From: an uncultured Clostridia bacterium
GTDB lineage: Bacteria > Bacillota > Clostridia > Christensenellales > Aristaeellaceae
Length of the DNA stretch: 5,860 nucleotides
Reading direction: 5' to 3'
Assembly: GCA_946615495.1 (NCBI GenBank)
Contig: CAMOHY010000152.1
Location: 1 to 5,860, forward strand
Below the pieces are notes generated by a model that was not told the origin of the DNA, searched no databases, and saw nothing but the letters and a program-made list of their open reading frames with translations. A program made the translations under genes and the position numbers. Shown here one piece after another: positions 1-5,860 of this stretch. Every line of letters starts with the position of its first letter. Positions within the stretch are counted from its first letter, which is position 1.

Positions 1-605
1 TGGAGGAGACCGGCGCGGTGAACATCGTCACCGGCATCATCCTGGATTACCGCGGATTTGATACCCTGGGCGAATCCCATGTGCTGTTCATCGCCGTGTG
101 CACGGTGCTTTTGATGCTGAGCCTGCGGGGAGAAAGAGACGAAGAGAAAAAGCTTCAGCAGCGGGTAAAGGAAGAGCGCTATGAGCCGGACCGGGATTTG
201 ATTCTTCGCTCCGCCGCGCGGATTCTGACGCCCTTGATTTTTGTGTTTGGCCTGTACATTATTTTTAACGGCCATCTGTCGCCGGGCGGCGGCTTTTCCG
301 GCGGCGCTGTGCTGGGGGCGGGGCTGATTTTGTACCAGAACGCCTTTGGATACGAGCGGATTGAGCGTTTCTTTACCTATAAAACCTTCCGCTGGGTGTC
401 CGTGGGCGCGCTGCTGTTTTATTCCCTGGCCAAGGGCTACCATTTCTTTACCGGCGCCAACCATATGGAAAACGGCCTTTCCGTGGGCGCCGCCGGCAAT
501 ATATTTTCCGCCGGGCTGCTTTTGCCCCTGAATTTTGCGGTGGGCTGCGTGGTGGCCTGCACCATGTACGCCCTGTATACCATGTTCAGAAGGGGGGAAT
601 TTTGA
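1..605 (+). CDS. mnhB: MbhE-MnhB fusion subunit of Mrp/MBH-type cation/proton translocating complex, 5' partial
   Basis: This is a membrane subunit of an Mrp-type antiporter module, expected to help form the Na+/H+ pathway. Counting from the in-frame GTG at 18 as residue 1, residues 1-35 resemble MbhE and the C-terminus of MrpA (NIVTGIILDYRGFDTLGE, then one membrane helix). A charged linker follows at about 36-66, and an MnhB/MrpB domain (PF04039 type) from about 67 to 195. The MnhB signature is NGHLSPGGGFSGG at 84-96, with about four helices. The frame stays open to the left edge and reads E-E-T-G-A-V just before, which continues the MbhE consensus. I therefore treat the gene as starting upstream of base 1 (first full codon at 3). 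GGAGGAG at 2-8 could serve GTG 18, so a start there is not excluded. TGA at 603-605 shares one base with the next gene's ATG. The family call is firm; the 5' end is uncertain. Confidence 0.9.
   Translation, partial: EETGAVNIVTGIILDYRGFDTLGESHVLFIAVCTVLLMLSLRGERDEEKKLQQRVKEERYEPDRDLILRSAARILTPLIFVFGLYIIFNGHLSPGGGFSGGAVLGAGLILYQNAFGYERIERFFTYKTFRWVSVGALLFYSLAKGYHFFTGANHMENGLSVGAAGNIFSAGLLLPLNFAVGCVVACTMYALYTMFRRGEF
590..597 (+). promoter_or_regulatory. Ribosome binding site of the mnhC-like gene
   Basis: A purine run AAGGGGGG ends 7 bases before ATG 605. It supports ATG 605 over the in-frame TTG at 602, which would add only one residue. The site lies inside the end of the upstream gene, as expected for coupled translation. 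Confidence 0.6.
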
Positions 606-979
606 TGGCGCGGCTTCTGTATGAGCATTTGGACGAGGTGACGGCCCTGGTGCTGTTTGGCATTGGGTTTACCCAATTGCTGCTGGATAAAAATTTGATT
701 AAAAAGATCATCGGCTTTTCCATGATGGACAGCGGCATTTACCTGTTCCTGGCCTCCTATGGCTACATTCAATCCCGCCTGGCCCCCATCTATACCGACG
801 GCATCATGGACCCCGGCGCCTACGTGAACCCTTTGCCCGCCGGCCTGGTGCTCACCGGCATCGTGGTGGGCGTGAGCGTGACGGCCATTATGCTGGGGCT
901 CACCGTGAGGCTGTATGAGCGGTATCATACCTTGGATATGGACGAAATTGCCGAGCGGATTCGGGGAGAGGGGAATTGA
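605..979 (+). CDS. mnhC: MnhC/MrpC (MbhG, NuoK-like) small membrane subunit
   Basis: This 124-residue subunit is the Mrp counterpart of complex I NuoK and should sit between the MnhB subunit and the large antiporter-like subunits. Three helices are visible: about 11-27, 32-50 and 77-104. The third holds the most diagnostic stretch, NPLPAGLVLTGIVVGVSVTA (75-94), which matches the LPxALVLTxIVI pattern of MrpC. The two membrane glutamates typical of NuoK helices 2 and 3 are absent, with S39 and small hydrophobic residues in those regions, so it groups with MrpC rather than NuoK. D42 lies on helix 2. The C-terminal tail (105-124) is charged and probably cytoplasmic. Length is close to the usual 110-125 residues. 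It overlaps the upstream stop by one base and ends 2 bases before the next ATG. Confidence 0.92.
   Translation: MARLLYEHLDEVTALVLFGIGFTQLLLDKNLIKKIIGFSMMDSGIYLFLASYGYIQSRLAPIYTDGIMDPGAYVNPLPAGLVLTGIVVGVSVTAIMLGLTVRLYERYHTLDMDEIAERIRGEGN
968..973 (+). promoter_or_regulatory. Ribosome binding site deciding the start of the first antiporter subunit
   Basis: GAGGGG sits 8 bases before ATG 982 but only 2 bases before the alternative in-frame TTG 976. Spacing therefore favours ATG 982, giving the N-terminus MEWWQN. Confidence 0.6.
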
Positions 980-981
980 CC

Positions 982-2469
982 ATGGAATGGTGGCAGAATC
1001 TTCCCCTGTTTCAAATCGTATGCGCGCTGATGTGCGCGGCGGTGTGCTCGGCGCTGAAAAGCCGGGCCGCGCGGGCGGTCATGACGGCGCTTTCTGCCCT
1101 GGAATGCGCGGCCATGGGCATTTTGCTGTATTTTACGGCGGCGCGCAATGAAAGCTTCGTTTACGCCATGGGCGAAATCGGCGCGCCCTTTGGCAATGAA
1201 CTGCGCGTTGGCGCGGTGGAGGCGCTGGTAGGGCTGGCTTTTTCCTTGGTGATGCTGCTTTCCATTCTGGGCGGCTGGAAGCATTTGACGCGCGACGTGG
1301 CCCCCAACCGGCAAAACCTTTACGCCGCGGTGATGTGCCTGCTCACCGCCGCCATGGCCGCCATGGTGTTTACCAACGACCTGTTCACCGCCTATGTGTT
1401 CATCGAAATTTCCACCATTGCGGCCTGCGCCCTCATCTGCGCCAGCAATCATGGGCGCACCCTGTTTTCCGCGGCCCGGTACATGATAATGAATTTGATG
1501 GGCAGCGGCCTGTTTTTGCTGGGCTTGTCCATGCTGTACTGCCTGACGGGGCATTTGCTCTTTCCCCAATTGGGCGAAAGCGTGCGGGCGCTGCTGAAGG
1601 CAAATAAGTATCCCGTTCCGCTGTACCTGTCCTTCCTGCTCATGACCATGGGCATCGCCGTCAAAAGCGCCCTGTATCCCTTCCACACTTGGCTGCCGGA
1701 CGCTTATGGGTACGCCACCGCCACCTCCAGCGCGGTGCTGTCCTCCCTGATTTCTAAAATGTACATTTTCCTGCTCATCAAGATTTTTCTGCGGGCGGCA
1801 GGGGCGGATGTGTTTGCCCGGCGGATTGAAGATGTGCTCATTCTGTACGCCGCGGCGGGCATGCTGATGGGCTCTGTGCACGCCATCCGCCAGCGCAGGC
1901 TCAGCCGCATGGTGGCCTATTCGTCGGTGGCGCAGATCGGTTACATTTTTCTGGGCATCTCCCTGGGCACCCCGGCGGGCATGGCCGCGGCGCTGTACCA
2001 TATGCTGGCCCATTCGGCGGCCAAATCCATGCTGTTTCTGTCCGCCCACCAGCTCAGGGACGCTTCGGGCGGGGAGGATACCTTCCCGGCGCTTCGGGGG
2101 GCGGGAAAGCGCGCGCCTCTGGCCGCTCTGGCGTTTTTTACCGGCGCCTGCTCCTTGGTTGGCATTCCGGGGTTTGGCTGCTTTGCCAGCAAGCTGTATT
2201 TGGCCCAGGCGGGCGTGGAGCTGGGGGGCTGGCGCATGGCGCTGCTGCTGGGCGCGCTGGCGGTGAGCACGGGGCTGAACGTGGCGTATATGCTGCGCAC
2301 CGTGCTGACGCTGTACCGTCCCGCGGAGGGGGAAATAAAGGCCGGTTCCAAGCCGGACGCGCCCTTTGCCGCCGCCATGGCCGCGCTGATCTTTTTCAAC
2401 ATGGCCCTGGGCCTGCTTTCCGGGCCCGTTATGGATATTATTCAACAAGGAATCGGGCGCTTTGCCTGA
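982..2469 (+). CDS. Antiporter-like subunit 1 (NuoL/M/N-MrpD/MbhH family)
   Basis: A 495-residue integral membrane protein of the Proton_antipo_M family (PF00361), with length close to MrpD (about 490). It should carry one proton or cation translocation path. Hallmarks in order: helix-5 glutamate E142 in YVFIEIST; helix-7 lysine K228 in GIAVKSALYPFHTWLPDAY, with H235 in the following loop; helix-8 lysine K259 in SKMYIFLLIK; broken-helix motif AYSSVAQIGYIFLG; helix 12 with H344 and K348 in HSAAKSMLFL. No key polar residue is missing, so it looks fully competent. The HTWLPDAY plus SSAVLSSLISKMYIFLLIK pattern resembles the MbhH-like subunits of MBH/MBX-type complexes more than NuoL. It starts 2 bases after the MnhC-like gene and is followed by the largest intergenic gap in the window (24 bases). 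Which Mrp or complex I subunit it replaces cannot be settled by eye, so no symbol is given. Confidence 0.93.
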   Translation: MEWWQNLPLFQIVCALMCAAVCSALKSRAARAVMTALSALECAAMGILLYFTAARNESFVYAMGEIGAPFGNELRVGAVEALVGLAFSLVMLLSILGGWKHLTRDVAPNRQNLYAAVMCLLTAAMAAMVFTNDLFTAYVFIEISTIAACALICASNHGRTLFSAARYMIMNLMGSGLFLLGLSMLYCLTGHLLFPQLGESVRALLKANKYPVPLYLSFLLMTMGIAVKSALYPFHTWLPDAYGYATATSSAVLSSLISKMYIFLLIKIFLRAAGADVFARRIEDVLILYAAAGMLMGSVHAIRQRRLSRMVAYSSVAQIGYIFLGISLGTPAGMAAALYHMLAHSAAKSMLFLSAHQLRDASGGEDTFPALRGAGKRAPLAALAFFTGACSLVGIPGFGCFASKLYLAQAGVELGGWRMALLLGALAVSTGLNVAYMLRTVLTLYRPAEGEIKAGSKPDAPFAAAMAALIFFNMALGLLSGPVMDIIQQGIGRFA

Positions 2470-2476
2470 TTTTCGC

Positions 2477-2484
2477 AGGGGAGG
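2477..2484 (+). promoter_or_regulatory. Ribosome binding site of the second antiporter subunit
   Basis: AGGGGAGG ends 9 bases before ATG 2494, in the 24-base gap between two genes. The gap shows no promoter-like or terminator-like structure, so it appears to hold only this site. Confidence 0.7.
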
Positions 2485-2493
2485 AAAACGAAC

Positions 2494-3951
2494 ATGAAGG
2501 TCTTTTTGCTGGTGCTGCCCATTTTGCTGCCCATTGTATTGGCGCTATTTTTTCGCTGGAGGCGTTTGGAGGGGAAAAAGCTTACGAACGCTTCGCTCCT
2601 CGCCATTTGCCTGAGCGCGCTGCTGGCGGCGGCGAACGCCCTGATGCCTCAGGCGGGGGAAATATCCCTGCGCTGGACGGATATGCTCACCCTGTCCCTG
2701 CGGGTGGACGGCCTGAGCCGGGTATGGCTGCTTTTGATCGCCGTTATTTGGCCGGGGGTGGGCCTGTACGCCACGGAATATTTGGAGCACGATAAAAACC
2801 CCGGCCGCTTCTTCCTCTTTTACACCGTCACCCAGGGCGTTTTGCACGGGCTGAGCATGAGCGGCAATCTGGTCACGTTCTATATGTTCTACGAGGCCAT
2901 GACCCTGCTCACCGTGCCCCTGGTTTTGCACAATATGGACCAGGAGGCCGTGGCCGCCGCCATCAAGTACCTGGTGTATTCGGTCATTGGCGCTTCCGCC
3001 GCCCTGATTGGCATTTTCTTTGTGGGCTCCGTGGGCGGAAACGGCGATTTTGCCTCCGGCGTGCTTACGCCGGAGCAATTGGCGGGCAAGGAAGGCCTGG
3101 CCCTGGGCATTTTTATGGCCATGCTGGTGGGCTTTGGCGTGAAGGCCGGCATGTTTCCCCTGCATGGCTGGCTGCCCACGGCCCACCCCGTGGCCCCGGC
3201 CCCGGCCAGCGCCGTGCTGTCCGGCGTTATCACCAAAATGGGCGTGCTGGGCGCGGCGCGGGTGCTCTTTTCCATCGCCGGGGCGGACCGGCTGCGGGGC
3301 ACCTGGGTGCAAATGACCCTGCTGGGCCTGACGCTGATGACCATTTTGATGGGCTCTTTGCTGGCGCTCAAGGAAAAGAAGCTGAAAAAGAGGCTGGCTT
3401 ATTCCTCCGTTTCCCAGGTGTCCTATGTGCTTTTCGGCCTGTTTACCCTGACGGAGTGGGGCTTTGTGGGGGCGGTGCTTCATGTGGTTTTCCATTCCCT
3501 CATGAAAAATACCCTGTTCATGGCCGCGGGCAGCATTATCCATAAGACCGAAAAAACCTACGTCAATGAAATGGACGGCCTGGGCCGCCGCATGCCCTGG
3601 ACCTACGCGTTCTTTACCGTGGCCTCCCTGGGCCTGGTGGGCATTCCGCCCACCGGCGGCTTTATCAGCAAGTGGAACCTGGCCCAGGGCGCCCTGGCCA
3701 CCGGCCTTTCCTACAGCTGGATCGGCCCCGCCGCCCTGCTCGTTTCCGCTATCCTGACGGCGGCGTACCTGTTCACTGTGGTCATCCACGGCTGCTTCCC
3801 CGGTGAGGACGTGAAAAAGGAGCCCCGGTGCGAAGCGGGCCTTCGCATGCTGCTCCCCATGGGGGTTTATTCGGCGCTGATCGTGGCGCTGGGCATATTC
3901 TCCGGTCCCCTGATTACTTATTTGGAAAACCTGGCCCGCACGCTGCTGTAA
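2494..3951 (+). CDS. Antiporter-like subunit 2 (NuoL/M-MrpA/D family)
   Basis: A 485-residue, roughly 14-helix Proton_antipo_M protein. Hallmarks: helix-3/4 loop ATEYLEHDKNPGRFF (about 93-107); helix-5 glutamate E134 in FYMFYEAMTLLTVPLV; helix-7 lysine K217 in GFGVKAGMFPLHGWLP, with loop H224; helix-8 lysine K248 in PASAVLSGVITKMGVL; AYSSVSQVSYVLFGL; helix 12 with H334 and K338 in HSLMKNTLFM. All polar sites of a working channel are present. A soluble insertion of about 20 residues rich in Gly, Glu and Leu (about 180-200) lies between helices 6 and 7. It is most similar within the window to the next gene: E134 is at the same residue number and the flanking motifs are shared, suggesting a paralogous pair. 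It lacks the long C-terminal extension of NuoL and MrpA, so it is a D/M/N-type core. The start is fixed by a good ribosome binding site; TAA overlaps the next gene's site. Confidence 0.93.
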   Translation: MKVFLLVLPILLPIVLALFFRWRRLEGKKLTNASLLAICLSALLAAANALMPQAGEISLRWTDMLTLSLRVDGLSRVWLLLIAVIWPGVGLYATEYLEHDKNPGRFFLFYTVTQGVLHGLSMSGNLVTFYMFYEAMTLLTVPLVLHNMDQEAVAAAIKYLVYSVIGASAALIGIFFVGSVGGNGDFASGVLTPEQLAGKEGLALGIFMAMLVGFGVKAGMFPLHGWLPTAHPVAPAPASAVLSGVITKMGVLGAARVLFSIAGADRLRGTWVQMTLLGLTLMTILMGSLLALKEKKLKKRLAYSSVSQVSYVLFGLFTLTEWGFVGAVLHVVFHSLMKNTLFMAAGSIIHKTEKTYVNEMDGLGRRMPWTYAFFTVASLGLVGIPPTGGFISKWNLAQGALATGLSYSWIGPAALLVSAILTAAYLFTVVIHGCFPGEDVKKEPRCEAGLRMLLPMGVYSALIVALGIFSGPLITYLENLARTLL

Positions 3952-3956
3952 GGAGG
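3951..3956 (+). promoter_or_regulatory. Ribosome binding site of the third antiporter subunit, overlapping a stop codon
   Basis: A perfect AGGAGG begins on the last base of the upstream TAA and ends 5 bases before ATG 3962. A ribosome terminating on the previous gene covers this site, so reinitiation and coupling are likely. Confidence 0.8.
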
Positions 3957-3961
3957 CGCTC

Positions 3962-5413
3962 ATGCTGCTTTTGCTTTGCGCGCTGGCGCCCACGGTGCTG
4001 GGCGCGGCGCTGCCGGTCATGCGGATCAAGGAATGGAAAGCGCGCATGGCCTATGCCCTGATCGCCTCCTGCCTGAGCTCCGGCTTCCTTCTGTACCTGG
4101 CGTTGGCCGGGCAGGGAACGGAGCCTTGGGAGCTGATGCGCTTTTCGGATGATTTCCGGTTCGTTTTGCGCTTGGACGGGGCGGGAAAAACCTACCTTTG
4201 CCTGGCGGCCGTTCTGTGGCCCCTGGCGATGCTCTACGCTGTGGAGTATATGCGCCACGAAAAGCGGGAAGGGCATTTTTTCGCCTGGTATTTGATTACC
4301 TATGGGGCCGCCGTTTTGCTGGGCACGGCGGACAATCTGTTTACCCTGTATATCGCTTATGAGTTTTTAACCCTGTGCACCGTGCCTTTGGTGTGGCACG
4401 AGCAGGATGAAGAATCTAACCGCGCGGCCCTCCTCTATATGCTGTATTTGATTGGCGGCGCGGCCCTGGGCTTTGCGGCCATGGCGGGGCTGAACGGGTT
4501 TGGCCTGGGCGCGTTCCATGGCGTCCAAGCGGCCCAGCCCGCGGGAGAATGGTTCCACGCCCTATGCCTGATGGGCTTTCTGGGCTTTGGGGTCAAGGCG
4601 GCGGTGCTGCCCCTGTGCCGCTGGCTGCCCACGGCCTCCGTGGCGCCCACGCCGGTCACGGCCCTGCTCCACGCCGTGGCGGTGGTGAACGCGGGCGTGT
4701 TTGCCGTGGCCCGGCTGCTGTATTATGTTCTTTCTCCCGCCTGGCTGGCGGGCACCTGGGTGCAGGCGGTCATGCTCATCCTGTCCGCCGCCACCATCGT
4801 GTACGGCGCGGCCATGGCCGTGCGGGAGCAGCATGTGAAGCGCCGCCTGGCCTGGAGCACGGTGAGCAATTTGAGCTATATGCTGCTGGGCCTGTCGCTT
4901 TTAACCCCGGAGGGCATGACGGCAGGGCTTTCCCATATGGTGTTTCACGGGCTGATGAAGATCATTCTGTTCTTCTGCGCCGGGGCCGTGATGGTGCAGA
5001 CCGGGCGAACCCAGGTGCGGCAGATGCACGGGCTGGGCAGGAAAATGCCGCTGGTGTTTTTATCCTTTACGCTGGCCGGGCTATCCCTGCTGGGCGTGCC
5101 GCCGCTGCCCGGCTTTGTGAGCAAGTACGCGCTGGTGACGGCGGCCTTTTCCCAGGGGAGCGCCCTGGCCCTTTGCGGCGCGGTGGCGCTGCTGGCGGCC
5201 GCGGTGCTCACGGCGGTTTATATCTTTACGGTGGTGTATCCCGCTTTCTTTATGGAACTTCATCAGGAGCCGGGGGAGAAAAGAATTACCGATCCCGGAC
5301 CTTGCATGGGCGTTTCGCTGCTGGCGCTGTGCGCGCTGCTGATGCTGGCCGGCGTGTTCGCGGGCAGGATCATGGCGTATTTGACCGGCCTGGCGGGAGG
5401 AGGAATTTCATGA
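3962..5413 (+). CDS. Antiporter-like subunit 3 (NuoL/MrpA-like core) with altered channel residues
   Basis: A 483-residue Proton_antipo_M membrane protein. Kept hallmarks: loop AVEYMRHEKREGHFF; helix-5 E134 in LYIAYEFLTLCTVPLV; helix-7 K212 in GFGVKAAVLPL; the NuoL/MrpA-like PTPVTALLHA with H237; AWSTVSNLSYMLLGL; helix 12 with H329 and K333 in HGLMKIILFF. Two positions differ from its neighbours. The loop motif P-x-H-x-W-L-P reads P-L-C-R-W-L-P (C219, R220), and the helix-8 position that is lysine in subunits 1 and 2 is N243 in VVNAGVF. E. coli NuoL also lacks lysine there, so the protein may still conduct, possibly with a different ion or coupling. Like its neighbours it has no NuoL/MrpA C-terminal extension. 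The frame is intact, so this is not a pseudogene. Its 3' end overlaps the next gene by four bases (ATGA). Family call firm; subunit identity uncertain. Confidence 0.92.
   Translation: MLLLLCALAPTVLGAALPVMRIKEWKARMAYALIASCLSSGFLLYLALAGQGTEPWELMRFSDDFRFVLRLDGAGKTYLCLAAVLWPLAMLYAVEYMRHEKREGHFFAWYLITYGAAVLLGTADNLFTLYIAYEFLTLCTVPLVWHEQDEESNRAALLYMLYLIGGAALGFAAMAGLNGFGLGAFHGVQAAQPAGEWFHALCLMGFLGFGVKAAVLPLCRWLPTASVAPTPVTALLHAVAVVNAGVFAVARLLYYVLSPAWLAGTWVQAVMLILSAATIVYGAAMAVREQHVKRRLAWSTVSNLSYMLLGLSLLTPEGMTAGLSHMVFHGLMKIILFFCAGAVMVQTGRTQVRQMHGLGRKMPLVFLSFTLAGLSLLGVPPLPGFVSKYALVTAAFSQGSALALCGAVALLAAAVLTAVYIFTVVYPAFFMELHQEPGEKRITDPGPCMGVSLLALCALLMLAGVFAGRIMAYLTGLAGGGIS
5397..5403 (+). promoter_or_regulatory. 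Ribosome binding site of the fourth antiporter subunit
   Basis: GAGGAGG (within GGGAGGAGG, 5395-5403) ends 6 bases before ATG 5410. It is embedded in the codons for the glycine-rich tail of the preceding protein, and supports the overlapping ATGA start. Confidence 0.75.
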
Positions 5414-5860
5414 TTTTGTGGATCATGCTGCTGCTTCCCGTGGCGGGCGCGGTGCTGTCTCCCTTGGCGGGGCTGAAAAACGGAAAAGCGCGGGAGCTGT
5501 TGCTCCGCTTGTTCACGCTGGCGGAGTGCGCCCTGGCGGCCTGGCTGTTCATCCGCGTATGGCAAGGGGAGGAGATTGCTTTGGCAGCCCCCCAAATGGT
5601 GGGCCTGGGCCTTTCCTTCCGCGTAGACGCCTTCCGGGCGCTGTATACGCTGCTGGCCAGCTTTATGTGGGCCATGGCGTGCCAGCTTTCCTTGCAGTAT
5701 TTTGCGGGTCACGGGGCCAACCGGGGCCGCTATGCCCTGTTTACGCTGCTCACAGAATGCGGCGTGGTGGGCGTGTTCCTGTCCGATGATCTCTACACCG
5801 CCTTTGTGTTCTTTGAAATCATGTCCATCGCCTCCTATCCCTGGGTGGCCCACGAGGAAA
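5410..5860 (+). CDS. Antiporter-like subunit 4 (NuoL/M/N-Mrp family), N-terminal part, cut by window edge
   Basis: From ATG 5410 (start MILWIMLLLPVAGAVLSPLA) the frame is open for 150 codons to the right edge. The start overlaps the previous stop as ATGA and has a strong ribosome binding site. Visible are an N-terminal helix (about 2-20), a second helix (about 33-49), a lumenal strand-like segment VGLGLSFRVDAFRALY that is typical before helix 3, then helices 3 to 5. Helix 5 carries E136 in FVFFEIMSIASYPWVAHEE, the family's conserved glutamate with the SYPWVAHEE flank common in antiporter-like subunits of MBH-like operons. About 340 residues are expected beyond the edge, including the helix-7 lysine. 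A competing frame (5418-5789) has neither a conserved motif nor a membrane-protein profile. Good confidence in the family; nothing can be said of the C-terminal half. Confidence 0.88.
   Translation, partial: MILWIMLLLPVAGAVLSPLAGLKNGKARELLLRLFTLAECALAAWLFIRVWQGEEIALAAPQMVGLGLSFRVDAFRALYTLLASFMWAMACQLSLQYFAGHGANRGRYALFTLLTECGVVGVFLSDDLYTAFVFFEIMSIASYPWVAHEE

Noticed and set aside
602..604. TTG as start of the mnhC-like gene
   Set aside because: ATG at 605 is one codon later, has a better start codon with 7-base spacing from AAGGGGGG, and forms the usual TGATG overlap.
976..978. TTG as start of the first antiporter subunit
   Set aside because: It lies only 2 bases from the GAGGGG site, while ATG 982 has normal 8-base spacing.
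915..1151. Plus-strand 78-codon frame across the mnhC/antiporter junction
   Set aside because: It overlaps two well-supported genes in another frame and shows no motif.
925..2448. 507-codon minus-strand open frame opposite antiporter subunit 1
   Set aside because: The composition is His/Gln/Gly/Arg-rich and low-complexity, typical of the antisense of a GC-rich membrane protein gene. It has no domain motif or good ribosome binding site, and the opposing plus-strand gene has clear family motifs.
2470..2493. Possible internal terminator or promoter in the longest intergenic gap
   Set aside because: The gap is only 24 bases, has no inverted repeat with a T-run and no -35/-10 pair, and is accounted for by the ribosome binding site.
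2545..4047. 500-codon minus-strand open frame spanning the junction of subunits 2 and 3
   Set aside because: It has the same His/Gln/Gly-rich shadow composition, crosses a real gene boundary, and is explained by codon bias in the overlapping plus-strand genes.
5418..5789. Plus-strand 123-codon frame inside the fourth antiporter gene
   Set aside because: It is an out-of-frame shadow, Gly/Arg/Pro-rich and not membrane-like. The frame starting at 5410 remains open to the edge and fits the family.
5263..5853. 196-codon minus-strand open frame opposite the fourth antiporter subunit
   Set aside because: It is rich in Gly, His and Gln with no recognisable motif, and the plus-strand frame from 5410 has the helix-5 glutamate motif and a strong ribosome binding site.

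Overview
The window lies inside one dense plus-strand operon that encodes the membrane arm of an Mrp/MBH-type, complex I-related ion-translocating machine. It is GC-rich (around 60% by eye) with strong AGGAGG-type ribosome binding sites. Together with the protein motifs, this suggests a GC-rich member of the Clostridia (Firmicutes); that assignment is inference, because no taxonomic marker is present.

Layout: (1) a 5'-truncated MbhE-MnhB fusion subunit ending at 605; (2) an MnhC/MrpC (NuoK-like) subunit, 605-979; (3) a first antiporter-like subunit of the NuoL/M/N-MrpA/D family, 982-2469; (4) a second, 2494-3951; (5) a third, 3962-5413; (6) the N-terminal third of a fourth, from 5410 to the window edge. 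Junctions are a 1-base overlap, then gaps of 2, 24 and 10 bases, then a 4-base ATGA overlap, so translation is probably coupled throughout. I saw no promoter, terminator, RNA gene, repeat or mobile element. No stretch over 24 bases lacks a gene, and nothing convincing is coded on the minus strand.

How the genes work together: in Mrp antiporters and MBH hydrogenases the small B and C subunits and the MbhE segment form a Na+/H+ path beside the large 14-helix antiporter-like subunits. Each large subunit carries a half-channel pair built around a glutamate on helix 5 and a lysine on helix 7. All four large subunits here keep the helix-5 glutamate, and all three complete ones keep the helix-7 lysine. 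Four in a row exceeds Mrp (two), MBS (two) and complex I (three). The complex probably continues outside the window, either as a respiratory enzyme with NuoH/B/C/D/I-like or NiFe-hydrogenase modules or as a stand-alone antiporter; the window cannot decide which. The third antiporter subunit (3962-5413) departs from its neighbours at two otherwise conserved polar positions (H to C219, K to N243) and is the most unusual protein here.
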